64,000 nucleotides of DNA, from NCBI GenBank assembly GCA_027307115.1, contig DAHUXN010000035.1, positions 108,615 to 172,614 of the forward strand. Reading direction: 5' to 3'. Under the pieces are notes generated by a model that worked only from the letters and a program-made list of their open reading frames with translations, was not told the DNA's origin and made no database searches. This document shows positions 33,801-42,920 of the stretch, piece by piece; within the stretch, counting starts at the first letter, position 1, and each line of letters opens with the position of its first letter. The position numbers and the translations under genes were made by a program. This DNA is from Acidobacteriota bacterium (GTDB lineage Bacteria > Acidobacteriota > Terriglobia > Acidiferrales > UBA7541).

Positions 33801-34098
33801 CATCGCGCGTCGACACATACGCAAGCCTTGTCCCGTCCGGCGAATAAAGTGGCCGCGCATCCGTCGCCATATCCGACACGAGTAATCGCGCTTCGCCTCC
33901 GGACGCAGGCACGGTCCAAATATCGCCGCCCGACACAAACGCAATTTCCTTCCCATCAGGCGACACGCCCGGTTCGCTGTACGCGGGACGCGCCCTCTCT
34001 GTCGCCGCGGACGCGCCCGTTTTCTGCGCGCCCGCCGACACGGTCGTCGCGAACAATGCTGCCGTCACGAGGAACAAATATTTCTTCACGTTCGCCAT
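30853..34098 (-). CDS. Tricorn-like S41 peptidase with beta-propellers and PDZ domain
   Basis: A 1081-residue exported protein: signal peptide (KKYLFLVTAALFATTVSAGA), then two propeller halves built of WD40/TolB-like PDGK blades (for example SPDGTRLAYVSTRDGSGNVY and SPDGKKVAFVAHGEV) to about residue 630, then a PDZ-like region and an S41 catalytic core. The nucleophile region reads LVTNQQSLSDAEDFTEGYRS and the oxyanion loop GGFVNAYALDVL. The protein degrades peptides in the periplasm, as the tricorn family does. ATG 34098 has GAGGTG about ten bases upstream. It starts a coupled operon with pcm and GT2. Confidence 0.9.
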   Translation of the reverse strand: MANVKKYLFLVTAALFATTVSAGAQKTGASAATERARPAYSEPGVSPDGKEIAFVSGGDIWTVPASGGEARLLVSDMATDARPLYSPDGTRLAYVSTRDGSGNVYMLTFATGEVKRLTYDDALHRVDGWSRDGKWIYFSSANHDISYMNDVYRVSVEGGTPMAVAADRYANEYFAAPSPDGKTVAITARGIVSEQWWRKGHSHLDESEIWLVRDGATPKYEAVTDGSAKDLWPMWNADGRELYYVSDRSGAQNIWAQPVGGKAREVTQFKAGRVLWPSISADARTIVFERHFGIWKLDTASGRVNEVAITRRGIPAGPAVEHLKMTDHIRDLALSPDGKKVAFVAHGEVFAASAKDGGDAMRVTYTPGEESEVRWAPDSRGLVYVSDRDGVPHLFLYDFATSKETRLTHDSGADAAPRFSPDGKMLAFERDGRELRVMDLGTKQERAIASGHFGRPPFETEGPLVWSPDGKWIAYIDIADNLFRNVWAVPVAGGGEARPVSFLPDVFSGSVAWSPDGTYVLFSAGQRTEMGQIARVDLIPHAPKFREDEFRNLFKETPKTPTGNAKTAAGNADEKAKTTPAKPVTIDWDGIRDRVSLVATGLDAGSETISADGKWLLFTASVAGQENLYLYSLDELTKEPRVARQLTSTPGPKADAQFSPDGKEVYYLDRGKIQIATVATHTEKPLAVTAEMDVDFAREKVEMFDEAWTYLRDFFFDPNHNGANWNEVRSEYEPRVEAAANPDEVRRLISLMLGELNGSHLGISGAERPQPTVGRIGLDFDRAEAESSGHLRVTTILPMGPAELAGGIKSGEYLTAVDGQAIGAHTNLDALLEHKIGKRVALTMASSAQGADARTVIVQPVTTSQEKELLYHQWVERNRAYVEKISGGKLGYVHIPDMGESSLQNFYLDLDTQNRSREGVVIDIRSNTGGFVNAYALDVLSRRPYLSMTPRDFPTAPARSELGQRSLELPTILVTNQQSLSDAEDFTEGYRSMKLGKVVGEPTAGWIIYTSGTQLIDGSFLRLPFIRITAADGTPMELHPRPVDFLVKRPMGESYTDRDVQLDTAVRELLKEIPNKARPQM

Positions 34099-34186
34099 TC
34101 CACACCTCACCTCAAATTAGCGTACCTGTAAATCAAAAGTTTGCGATTGCTCTCAACGAATCACGGTCGCGGATTATAGCACCGGC

Positions 34187-35362
34187 TCAGGCAGGCTGTA
34201 GGTGACGCTCCCACGCGCGCGTCTCGAGGATTTCCTCGATCTGCGCCAGCGCAAAATCAATTTCCTCGTCGCGATTGTAAAAGTGCGGCGACAATCGAAT
34301 TCCCGCGCCCGGCCGGTAATCCACGATAATCTCGCGTGCAATCAATTCGTTCTTCACTTCCTGCGCATGCGGACACTCCACCGAAACCGTGCCGGCGCGC
34401 TCAGCGGCGTCGCTCGGCGTGTTCACACGCCAGCCGCGTTTCAGCGCGCCCTCCACCAGGCGCACTGTCTGTTGCATCGATTTCCTCCGAATTTTCTCCA
34501 CGCCAATTGTGCCGATGATTTCCAGCCCCGGCTGGCACGCGTAAAGCGCCGGAATGTGCGGCGTGCCATTCAGAAAACGGTACGAATCCTCGCGCGCCTC
34601 CTGCGGCCCAATTTCAAAATTGAACGGACGCTGGTGCGCCAGCCATCCCGTCAGCGTTGGCGTAAGTTTCTTCCGTAAATCCGGCCGCGCGTAGAGATAC
34701 GCGACACCCGGCCCGCCGCACAGCCATTTCAGCACGCCGCCCACCGCAAAATCCGTTTCGAGCTCGCGCACATTCACGGGAACCGTTCCCGCGGCCTGAA
34801 AACAATCCAGAATCACGTGCGCGCCCACTTTATGCGCTCGCTCGATGATCGCTTTCGCATCCACAATTGTCGCGCTGCGAAACAGCACCAGCGAAATCGG
34901 CACCAGTAAAGTGGTTTCGTCAATCGCCGCCAGGAATTTCTCGAGCGGCAAATGAATCCCATCCTCGCTCTTCAACAATTCAACGCGCGCGCCGCGCCGC
35001 CGCTGCTCCATATAAAAATAAACGATCGACGGAAATTCCAGATCCACCAGCACCACTTTGTTGCGCGGCCCGGTAAAATCAAAGCACGACGAAATCACCG
35101 CCTGCGTCAACGTCACATTCTGGTGCAGCGAAATGTCGCCCGCGCCGGCGCCGATAATGCCGCCAACTTTGTCTCCCACCGACACAGCCATCTCCCACCA
35201 GCCCTCTTCCCACGCGCGAACTCCTCGCGTCGCCCACGCCTCCGCATAATCGTGGACGCGCTCATACACGGCGCGCGGCATCGCGCCCAGCGAATTGCTG
35301 ATCAAGTAAGTCGTGTGCTCCAGAATCGGAAATTCGTCGCGCCACTTCAACAATTCATCCAT
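34187..35362 (-). CDS. Kynureninase-like / class V aminotransferase-fold PLP enzyme
   Basis: A 391-residue fold-type I PLP protein. It starts DELLKWRDEFPILEHTTYLI with SNSLGAMPRAVYERVHDYAE, then has the PLP-phosphate region NVTLTQAVISSCFDF, the aspartate in HVILDCFQAAGTVPV and the lysine in VGGVLKWLCGGPG. This is the kynureninase/selenocysteine-lyase layout. A role in tryptophan catabolism is possible but the gene has no kyn neighbours. ATG 35362 follows AAGGGAA by six bases; an upstream codon at 35404 lacks an RBS. It is transcribed away from modA. Confidence 0.85.
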   Translation of the reverse strand: MDELLKWRDEFPILEHTTYLISNSLGAMPRAVYERVHDYAEAWATRGVRAWEEGWWEMAVSVGDKVGGIIGAGAGDISLHQNVTLTQAVISSCFDFTGPRNKVVLVDLEFPSIVYFYMEQRRRGARVELLKSEDGIHLPLEKFLAAIDETTLLVPISLVLFRSATIVDAKAIIERAHKVGAHVILDCFQAAGTVPVNVRELETDFAVGGVLKWLCGGPGVAYLYARPDLRKKLTPTLTGWLAHQRPFNFEIGPQEAREDSYRFLNGTPHIPALYACQPGLEIIGTIGVEKIRRKSMQQTVRLVEGALKRGWRVNTPSDAAERAGTVSVECPHAQEVKNELIAREIIVDYRPGAGIRLSPHFYNRDEEIDFALAQIEEILETRAWERHLQPA

Positions 35363-35626
35363 GAATATTCCCTTTCGCCTGTTTCGACGCGCAGCAATCG
35401 CCATCCTATCAGAACCGCCGGCGTGTCAGTTTGAGATCCATTCAGCCCTGATGAGCATGCCCTGCGCGACCTCGCTCAACGAACGATTCTCGTTCGTGAT
35501 CGTGAAATCCTCCAATCACGCACGGTTAAGAATACCGCTCAACTTCGCCTCTCCTCAAATTGCACCTAACCGCATGTTCGTTTACGATGGCACGTCATGT
35601 CATTCGCCAAAACCGAAAGAGGAGCC

Positions 35627-36439
35627 GTGAAGTTTCGCATCAGCGCCTTCATGATCGCCTTTGCGTCGATTGCCTTTTGTGCATCGCTGGCCGGCTGCGG
35701 CGGCAGCGCCATTCATTCGCCCAACCAGCCCGTCACTCTGACCATCTCCGCGGCCATCAGCTTGAAAGAGCCTCTCGACTCCTTCGCCAAAAATTACAAT
35801 CAACAGCATCCCGATGTTCGTGTTGTCTGCAACTACGGCGCCTCCGGTACCCTCCAGCAACAGATCGAGCAGGGCGCTCCCGTCGACATTTTCATTTCCG
35901 CCGGCGAAAAGCAAATGGACGCGCTGCAAAATGAAAATCTGCTCGCCCCCGGAACGCGCCGCGATCTGCTCGCCAATCAACTCGTGCTAATCGCGCCCGC
36001 GAATTCCACAACGCTTCACAATTTCGCTGATCTCGCAAAGGCTTCCGTCAAATCCGTTGCTGTCGGCGAGCCGCGCACCGTGCCCGCGGGCATGTACGCG
36101 CAGCAAGTCCTGGAACATTTGCATTTGTTGCCCGCGATAAAATCCAAAATCGTCTATGCGCAGGATGTCCGTCAAGTACTCGCCTACGTGGAGACCGGCA
36201 ACGCCGCCGCCGGGCTGGTGTACGTCACCGACGCGCGCATTTCCAACCGCGTTCGCGTCGTCGCCACCGCACCATTTGCTTCCCACGACCCGATCCTCTA
36301 TCCCGTCGCCATGCTGAACGCTTCGAAGTCTCCACAAGCCGCTCGCGCGCTTCTCGACGCGCTCGAATCCCCGCAGTCGCTCGCCCTCTTCGAAAAATAC
36401 GGTTTCACCTCCTCGCCTGCCCCCGTCGCAGTACACTGA
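35627..36439 (+). CDS. modA: Molybdate ABC transporter, substrate-binding lipoprotein
   Basis: A 270-residue periplasmic protein that captures molybdate or tungstate. It has a lipobox (CASLAGCGG, Cys near residue 25), then ISAAISLKEPLDSFAKNY, GASGTLQQQIEQGAPVDIFI (oxyanion-binding loop), the VAVGEPRTVPAGMYAQQVLE segment and GLVYVTDAR. GTG 35627 is chosen because AGAGGAG lies three bases upstream and the signal peptide follows; the open frame from 35597 has no RBS. First gene of modABC. Confidence 0.92.
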   Translation: MKFRISAFMIAFASIAFCASLAGCGGSAIHSPNQPVTLTISAAISLKEPLDSFAKNYNQQHPDVRVVCNYGASGTLQQQIEQGAPVDIFISAGEKQMDALQNENLLAPGTRRDLLANQLVLIAPANSTTLHNFADLAKASVKSVAVGEPRTVPAGMYAQQVLEHLHLLPAIKSKIVYAQDVRQVLAYVETGNAAAGLVYVTDARISNRVRVVATAPFASHDPILYPVAMLNASKSPQAARALLDALESPQSLALFEKYGFTSSPAPVAVH

Positions 36440-36445
36440 TTGCCC

Positions 36446-37141
36446 ATGCCTCTCGATCTATCGCCCATCTGGATTTCGCTCGAAACCAGCGTCACAGCCA
36501 CGGCCATCACACTTGTCTGCGGCGTCGCCGTGGCCATTTGGCGCGCCAATCGCCGCGGTCTCGGGCCTGCGCTGCTCGACAGTGTCTTCCTTTTGCCCCT
36601 CGTCCTGCCTCCCACCGTGGTGGGCTTTCTGTTGCTGCTGCTTTTCGGCCGCAACGGCCCGCTCGGCCGCCTGCTCTTGCACTTCGGCGCCACCGTGGTC
36701 TTTTCCTGGCCCGCTACGGTCATCGCTTCCGCCGTCGTCTCGTTTCCGCTGATGTACTTGAGCGTTCGCGCCGCGCTTGAGCAAGTGGACGCGCATCTCC
36801 TGCAAGCGGCGCGCACTCTCGGCGCATCCGAGTGGCGCGTTTTTCGGCGCATCGCGCTGCCTCTCGCATGGCCCGGCATCCTCGCGGGAACCATCCTTGC
36901 CTTCGCGCGCGCCCTCGGCGAATTCGGCGCCACCCTCATGCTCGCCGGCAGCATCCCCGGCAGAACGCAAACCATCCCCATCGCCATTTATTTCGCCGTC
37001 GAATCGAACGACCTGCATCAAGCCGTCGCCTGGTCGCTCATCGACATCTTCATTTCCCTCGCCATGATCGCCGGCATGTATTACTGGACGCACCTGCAAA
37101 ATCCGGCGCGCCCGCGATGGACCGGTGAGTCCGGTCGCTGA
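36446..37141 (+). CDS. modB: Molybdate ABC transporter permease
   Basis: A 231-residue inner-membrane permease with five to six helices, e.g. VTATAITLVCGVAVAIWRAN and SVFLLPLVLPPTVVGFLLLL. The EAA loop that docks with the ATPase reads HLLQAARTLGASEWRVFRRI followed by ALPLAWPGILAGTIL, and GEFGATLMLAGSIPG is a ModB hallmark. ATG 36446 begins six bases after the modA stop. It runs directly into modC. Confidence 0.95.
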   Translation: MPLDLSPIWISLETSVTATAITLVCGVAVAIWRANRRGLGPALLDSVFLLPLVLPPTVVGFLLLLLFGRNGPLGRLLLHFGATVVFSWPATVIASAVVSFPLMYLSVRAALEQVDAHLLQAARTLGASEWRVFRRIALPLAWPGILAGTILAFARALGEFGATLMLAGSIPGRTQTIPIAIYFAVESNDLHQAVAWSLIDIFISLAMIAGMYYWTHLQNPARPRWTGESGR

Positions 37142-37142
37142 T

Positions 37143-38222
37143 ATGCCCCTCGAAGTCCAATTCGAAAAGCGCCTCGCCACCTATAATCTGAATGTCGAAT
37201 TTTCCTGCGGCGCGGATCCTCTCGCCGTTCTTGGTCCCTCTGGCGCAGGAAAGAGCATGACGCTCCGTTGCATCGCAGGCCTCGAGCGCCCCGATCGCGG
37301 CCGCATCGCGCTCGATGGCCGCGCCCTTTTCGATTCCTCGAAAAATATCAACCTTTCCAGCCGCGAACGTCGCGTCGGCCTGCTTTTTCAGCATTACGCA
37401 CTCTTCCCGCATTTGACCGTCGCCGAAAATATCTCCTTCGGCCTGGACAACCTGCCCGCCGCCGGACGCGACGCGCGCGTCAAGCAACAAATCGCGCAAG
37501 CGCATCTCGCTGGCTTCGAGCACCGTTCTCCGCGCGAACTCTCCGGCGGCGAACAGCAACGCGTCGCTCTCGCGCGGGCTCTCGCCATCGAACCCGAAGC
37601 TCTGCTGCTCGACGAGCCGCTTTCCGCGCTCGACACGCATCTCCGCAGCCAGATCGAACGCCAGTTGATCGACACGCTCGCCAACTTCCGCCGCCCCGCG
37701 CTTTTCGTCACCCACAACATGGAGGAGGCCTATCGCATCGCCATCAACCTCCTCGTTCTCGCCAGAGGCCGCGTCGCCGCTCATGGCCCCAAGGAAGAAA
37801 TTTTCCGCCATCCGCCAAGTTTGGAAGTTGCCCAGCTCACTGGCCTCAAGAATTTCTCGCGCGCAAAACAGATTTCAGCGGATGCAGTCGAAGCCCTCGA
37901 TTGGAATTGCACTTTGCGCACTCACGAACCAATTCAATGCCCGCCGAAATATCTCGGCATTCGCGCGCACTACGTCAATTTCCTCGAAGCCGCATCCTGC
38001 GTTTCCTCGAGCGCGAATGTATTTCCTTGCTGGCTCGTCCGCTTTAGCGAAACCCCTTTCCGCATCACGCTATATCTTCGCCTTCACAATCCACCGGACG
38101 GCGCCGGCGAGCATCATCTGCAAGCCGAGCTTTTCAAGGAAAAGTGGCTGCGCATGCGCGAGCATCCGCAACCCTGGCACGTCCAACTTTCTCCCGAGTC
38201 CCTTATGATTTTCCCGGAGTAG
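37143..38222 (+). CDS. modC: Molybdate ABC transporter ATPase
   Basis: A 359-residue ABC ATPase. Motifs: Walker A GPSGAGKS, Q-loop LLFQHYALFPHLTVAENISF, signature ELSGGEQQR, Walker B ALLLDEPLSALD and switch His in LFVTHNMEEAYRI. The C-terminal 120 residues should be the TOBE-like molybdate sensing part, but only the GIRAHYVNFLEAASC stretch resembles it, so regulatory binding may be weak. ATG 37143 begins one base after the modB stop; a GTG at 37125 overlaps modB. The gene is convergent with tamB. Confidence 0.92.
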   Translation: MPLEVQFEKRLATYNLNVEFSCGADPLAVLGPSGAGKSMTLRCIAGLERPDRGRIALDGRALFDSSKNINLSSRERRVGLLFQHYALFPHLTVAENISFGLDNLPAAGRDARVKQQIAQAHLAGFEHRSPRELSGGEQQRVALARALAIEPEALLLDEPLSALDTHLRSQIERQLIDTLANFRRPALFVTHNMEEAYRIAINLLVLARGRVAAHGPKEEIFRHPPSLEVAQLTGLKNFSRAKQISADAVEALDWNCTLRTHEPIQCPPKYLGIRAHYVNFLEAASCVSSSANVFPCWLVRFSETPFRITLYLRLHNPPDGAGEHHLQAELFKEKWLRMREHPQPWHVQLSPESLMIFPE

Positions 38223-38256
38223 CCGAAAACAGCGCGGATTTCTGCCTGAAGGCTTT

Positions 38257-41200
38257 CTACTTGAAGTGTTTTGTGAATTTGATGTTGATGCCGAAAATCC
38301 CGTTGATGTCCCGCAGCGCTACGATCGTGATGTCGCGGCGAATGGCGTAGTCCACTTCGATCACCTGTTGCTGGTTCGAATTCGCGTTCGTGCTGTATGT
38401 GACGCTCAGATCATGCGTCACCTGTTTCTGGATCGTCACTCGCGCCGCCGTACTTTGCTCCACTCCGTTCGTCGCCAGGCTGCTTGCCAGGAACGGGTCC
38501 ACCCGGAAATTCGTCACTCCAAAAAGTTTCGCGATCGGCCCTCCCAATTGGCTCGAAATCGCTTCCGACAATAACGCCGTGGCCCCGAAGTTTTGCGTCT
38601 GCGTCGACGAAGACGTCATGAGCCCGGCTTCTTGCCCCTGCGTCCCCAGCGCCAACAAACTAATGATGTCGCTCGCCGGCAGTGGCGGATCCGACCGGTA
38701 CGAGAGTTGCATATTGCTCGCCCTGCCCGAAAAATCCAGCGTGATCTCGTAAGGATTGATCGTCGTGGAAGCTTCGATGTTCAAAATCGGATCGAAGTGA
38801 AATGGATCCGAGAAATTGATGTCTCCCCGGTTCAACCGGTACGTGTTCCCGCGAAACGCCATTTCGCCCGTCAGCAAATGGATGCTCCCCAGGACGACAG
38901 GGTGCTCCCAGGTGCCGCGGACATGCACGCCTCCCTCCGCCGTGAAATGCGCCCCCGACCATTCAATGCGCGCTCCGGCGCTGGTGTTCGCCGTCACGTC
39001 AAATTGCAAATTCCGCAAATACGCGGACGTTGTCGCCGGCCCCGTCACCGCCGTCTGCGAAGACACCATCAGCCCCGCGAAATTCACATTCGGCGCAAAC
39101 GTAATTCGCTGCACCGTCACATTTCCGGAAAGCAACGCCGCATTCGTCGTCCCGCTGAACCGCAGGTTCCCGCTCGTCAGCCAGCTCATTCCCTCCGGGT
39201 AGCGTATCCGCACGCGCTCCGCCACCGCGTTTATTTCATAGCGCACCGGCGCTTCGCCGTATCCCACCGAGCCCGAAATTGTCATCTTTCCCCCGCCCGC
39301 TTCCGCCGTCAGATTGTCGAAAAGCAGCCGGCTCCGGTCAAAAACCATTTGGCCATTCAAATTATTTATCCCCGCAGGAAAGTCGCCGTAATGCGCTGAA
39401 ACATTCGTCAGCTTCGCTTGCCCCGTAATTTGCGGGCTCGAAAACGTCCCCGCGATCACGGTATTCAACTGCGCCACTCCTCGCGCGTCCAGATCGGGGA
39501 ACAGCGCGGACACCAGCTGCAAATTGATCGACCCGCCGATATGCAAATTCAGCGCGCGGTCCCCGGAAAAACGCGCGTCGCCGGAAATTTGAAAATTCGT
39601 GTCCGGCCCTTTCAGCGTGGCTTCATCCACGTGGATTTGGCTCTTCCGGTAACTCAGGCGCACGGGCCCTTCGTTCTGCAATTTCACGTATTCGTAATCC
39701 AGGCTGATGCGCGACAGGTTTGCCTGCATCTCGATCGTGTTTGGCTCCCGCGCTTCCCCGGAAAACGTCAACTCTCCGTCGATGCTGCTGTGTCCCGTAA
39801 CCTGGCTCAGATGCAGGCCCGCTTCGATGAACGGGTCCATGTCCATATGGTTTATCTTCATCTGTCCGCTAATCGGATAATTTCCGGACAATCCCACGCG
39901 CAGTTCTCCATCCAGTTTCCCCGGCGTCCTCACCGACTGCAATTTCAGTTGCGCGCTTTGCCCGTCGGAGTCCAGCGTGCCCGCAAAAGTATCCAGCACC
40001 TCGGAACCAAACTGTAAGTTCGCCACTTGAATTGTTCCGTGCGCTTGCGGCGCCATCAATGGACCGCTCCCGCTCAGACTGAAACTCAATTCGCCTCCAA
40101 TCGTCATCGCTTTCATTTGCAGAAACTGGAATTTCGCCAGAGAAATCGTCGTTCCTGTGGCCTGAAATTGAATCGCGCGGCTCGAAGGACGGTACAGCAA
40201 ATTCCCCGTCACCCGGCCCATGTCGCGGTCTAGTTCCGCATCTTCGATTCGAATTTCATCGTGCCGCAACCTTAATCGTCCCTTCGCCCGGTCCACGTAA
40301 ATTCCGTACGCCGTCAACTGTTCCAGCTGAAAATTCCCGTCGAGCACGGGATTCGCCCGCGTCCCGCTCCCTTGGAAATCCGCGGTCATCACCGCCTTGG
40401 CGCGATAGGAAGTCCCGAACAGCTCTTGCAAATCGTCCGTCGATGCATGATCGAAGCGCGCGTCCAGACTCCATGTGTCGTTCTGCTTGAAACTCCATTT
40501 GCCGTTCAACTGCAAATGCAAATCCAGGTTGGCCGTGGAATGCCCGCGTTTCACAATCGCGTGCGAAAGTTGAAACTGAAACGGTGAATAAATCATCTGC
40601 GCCGTAATGTCGTCCCAGTAGAGCCGCCCGAAATGCGCGTCTCGCGCGTCGAACCCCCCCGTAAATGTCGGGCCACCCAGCGGCCCTGTCAGTTCACCTT
40701 TCCAATCAACCCCTCCCGCCACCGGCTCGGAATCTTTTTTGGCGCCGCGCAAATCCGCGATGAAGTCCTCCCAGTCCTCCAGCCTTGTCGTGTGAAAATC
40801 CGCATTCAGCGCGGAATGTCTCGCCGCCAGCTTGCCATCTACGACCAACCGGCTATTCGGCGTCGTGATCGTGCTCCCCGGCGTCAGAATCACGTCGCGC
40901 CGGTTCATCGAGTAATCGAAACCCAGTTGCGCCGTCACAGGAAATTTGCCGAAGGCGGGTTTCGCGGAAGGAGTCCACGTCGTCGTGCCCTTCGTCGTTA
41001 AGTTCTTGAAGTCGTGGTTCCACGTTGTCACCGTGTTCACGCTCATGTTGCCGTCCCAATGCAAAGTGTTCACTGGCATCGAAGGGTTGTTGACGGCATC
41101 GAGCACCTCCGCCAAGCTCGCGCCGTTCATCACCGTCGCCGTGCGAAATGCCAATCCGTGGAAGTCCATGTCGAGGCGCCCCTTCAACCCGCCGCCGAAC

Positions 41201-42216
41201 GCCTTCGCCTCGAAAGCTGGCATCGTCAAATGATTGTTCGCCACCTCTATGTTGCCCCAGCTCTCCATCCCGCCCGCGTGAAACCACTGGAACTTCAGCC
41301 GGATCCCTTGCGCCAGGTAGTGGCCCTCCATGCGAAGTTTCGTCGCCGCGTAACTCCCATTCCCCGCGAAATCCACTTGCCCATCCGGCACGCCCGGTTT
41401 GCGCAGCACTTGCCGCAGGTCCGGCAGCCACACGTGCACGCGGCAGTGGAAGTCCGCGTCGAGCGGCGTGAAATTCTTTATTTCTCCGCGTCCATTCACC
41501 GTGCTATTCGGCAATTTTAATTCGAAATCATCGAACGACACTGAATTGTGCGTCAGCGTGAATTTCGTCGCCACGTCCGCGCGAAACGGCAAATACCTCT
41601 TCGCCGCAATTTCCACCTGCTTCCATCCCAGTTGCGCAACGTAAGCCTCTTTCCCCGGCGTCCGCGCCTCGTAATTCATCGCGAACTCGAAATCTTTCCC
41701 CTCCGCGTCCAGCGGAATTTTCACGTCGTTGAACATCATCGTCCCATCGACGATCCTCAATTGCGCAATTTGCAAATTGAACAGCTGCTCCTGCCACGGC
41801 TTTCCGGGAGGGCGCTTCACGGCCGGCGTCGGGATGTTGCTGCGCCCGTTTTCGTCCACGCGCACGAATACCGACGGCCGGTCGATTTCCAGATTGCTCA
41901 TTGAAATTTTCTTATGGAGGAAAGAAATGATGTGCACGCCTACCTGGATCTTGTCGGCGTGAAAGAAAGGCGGCAATCCCGCCGATTCCTTACCGTGAAG
42001 CGTGAAGTCGTCCAGCTCCGCGTGGAGGGGGAACAGCCAAAAGTGAAACGCGCCAAGCTCGACCTTCCCGCCCGTGCTGCTTTCGATTTTCTTTACGATG
42101 TATCCGCGCGCCCACCGCTCTCCCGCGCCGCTTTCCACGATCACCGTAATCGCCACGGCAATCACCACCACGGCAACGAGCGCCGCCAGCACCGCGCGGA
42201 TAACCCACCTTCTCAT
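38257..42216 (-). CDS. tamB: TamB-like (DUF490) envelope protein
   Basis: A 1319-residue inner-membrane-anchored protein. The N-terminal helix (AVLAALVAVVVIAVAITVIV) anchors it, and the body is a long beta-rich, AsmA/TamB-like groove. The C-terminal DUF490 region (about 950-1319) includes ISGSVGYGEAPVRYEI, then ITLDFSGRASNMQLSYRSDP, LPASDIISLLALGTQG and NQQQVIEVDYAIRRDITIVA. The family moves lipid or assembles outer-membrane proteins together with TamA/BamA. ATG 42216 overlaps the SurA-like stop as ATGA. The neighbouring genes make a complete envelope operon. Confidence 0.88.
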   Translation of the reverse strand: MRRWVIRAVLAALVAVVVIAVAITVIVESGAGERWARGYIVKKIESSTGGKVELGAFHFWLFPLHAELDDFTLHGKESAGLPPFFHADKIQVGVHIISFLHKKISMSNLEIDRPSVFVRVDENGRSNIPTPAVKRPPGKPWQEQLFNLQIAQLRIVDGTMMFNDVKIPLDAEGKDFEFAMNYEARTPGKEAYVAQLGWKQVEIAAKRYLPFRADVATKFTLTHNSVSFDDFELKLPNSTVNGRGEIKNFTPLDADFHCRVHVWLPDLRQVLRKPGVPDGQVDFAGNGSYAATKLRMEGHYLAQGIRLKFQWFHAGGMESWGNIEVANNHLTMPAFEAKAFGGGLKGRLDMDFHGLAFRTATVMNGASLAEVLDAVNNPSMPVNTLHWDGNMSVNTVTTWNHDFKNLTTKGTTTWTPSAKPAFGKFPVTAQLGFDYSMNRRDVILTPGSTITTPNSRLVVDGKLAARHSALNADFHTTRLEDWEDFIADLRGAKKDSEPVAGGVDWKGELTGPLGGPTFTGGFDARDAHFGRLYWDDITAQMIYSPFQFQLSHAIVKRGHSTANLDLHLQLNGKWSFKQNDTWSLDARFDHASTDDLQELFGTSYRAKAVMTADFQGSGTRANPVLDGNFQLEQLTAYGIYVDRAKGRLRLRHDEIRIEDAELDRDMGRVTGNLLYRPSSRAIQFQATGTTISLAKFQFLQMKAMTIGGELSFSLSGSGPLMAPQAHGTIQVANLQFGSEVLDTFAGTLDSDGQSAQLKLQSVRTPGKLDGELRVGLSGNYPISGQMKINHMDMDPFIEAGLHLSQVTGHSSIDGELTFSGEAREPNTIEMQANLSRISLDYEYVKLQNEGPVRLSYRKSQIHVDEATLKGPDTNFQISGDARFSGDRALNLHIGGSINLQLVSALFPDLDARGVAQLNTVIAGTFSSPQITGQAKLTNVSAHYGDFPAGINNLNGQMVFDRSRLLFDNLTAEAGGGKMTISGSVGYGEAPVRYEINAVAERVRIRYPEGMSWLTSGNLRFSGTTNAALLSGNVTVQRITFAPNVNFAGLMVSSQTAVTGPATTSAYLRNLQFDVTANTSAGARIEWSGAHFTAEGGVHVRGTWEHPVVLGSIHLLTGEMAFRGNTYRLNRGDINFSDPFHFDPILNIEASTTINPYEITLDFSGRASNMQLSYRSDPPLPASDIISLLALGTQGQEAGLMTSSSTQTQNFGATALLSEAISSQLGGPIAKLFGVTNFRVDPFLASSLATNGVEQSTAARVTIQKQVTHDLSVTYSTNANSNQQQVIEVDYAIRRDITIVALRDINGIFGINIKFTKHFK

Positions 42217-42920
42217 CCGCCCCCTCCCGAGGGCTGGACCACGATTCGAAGGCGCGCTTTCGCTTCTTCAAGCCATTGCGCTGCTTTTTCGTTGATTTCC
42301 TCTTGTGTCAGCAATTGCTTGATTTGCACTTCCACTTGGTTGAGCGGCGGCACGGTCAATCCTTGTTTCTGCAACTGCGGCGCAAGCTGCTTTTGGTAAT
42401 AGGCTTCGATTTCCGCGGAAGTCACTTGGGCGGCGGCGTGGAATTTGTAGTTCAGGAAGCGCACATAATAAAGCTGCCGCTCGATCACCTGCCGCAGCCC
42501 GTCCTGCGTCAGCCCGCAGTGCGCCAACCGCTCCTCGAATTCCTGCGAAGACTTGAATTGCTTCACCAGCGCCTGAAACTCTTGCGACACTTCGTTCGCC
42601 GGGGGATGCGGAAACTTCGTCGCCGCCGCCTCCGTCCGCACGATCCATTGATCCACCAGTTCCTGCAACACCTGCGCGCGGCTTTCCGCATGGCCGTCAA
42701 TCAACTGCTGGTAATCCTGCAGTTGCTGCACTTCGCTATCCGTCACCACGTCATCGCCAATGCGTATCGCGATGCCGTCGATATTCGCCGCTTGGGAACT
42801 CGCACTGACAGTTTTTGAATCGCTCTGTGGTTGTGGCGAAACTTTTGCGGGCGCACTCTGCCCCGCCGCTGGCAATGCCAAACCAAGTAACAACGCAAAT
42901 ATTGCGCCTGCGTTTCGCAT
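42213..42920 (-). CDS. SurA-N-domain chaperone-like protein lacking a PPIase domain
   Basis: A 235-residue exported protein. The signal peptide (NAGAIFALLLGLALPAAGQ) precedes IDGIAIRIGDDVVTDSEVQQ, the SurA N-terminal start, and helical segments ending in EEINEKAAQWLEEAKARLRI. No parvulin (rotamase) motif is present and the protein is half the length of SurA. A periplasmic chaperone without isomerase activity is likely. ATG 42920 shares one base with the BamA-like stop (TGATG). The frame extends upstream to 43151 but lies in the BamA-like gene there. Confidence 0.83.
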   Translation of the reverse strand: MRNAGAIFALLLGLALPAAGQSAPAKVSPQPQSDSKTVSASSQAANIDGIAIRIGDDVVTDSEVQQLQDYQQLIDGHAESRAQVLQELVDQWIVRTEAAATKFPHPPANEVSQEFQALVKQFKSSQEFEERLAHCGLTQDGLRQVIERQLYYVRFLNYKFHAAAQVTSAEIEAYYQKQLAPQLQKQGLTVPPLNQVEVQIKQLLTQEEINEKAAQWLEEAKARLRIVVQPSGGGG

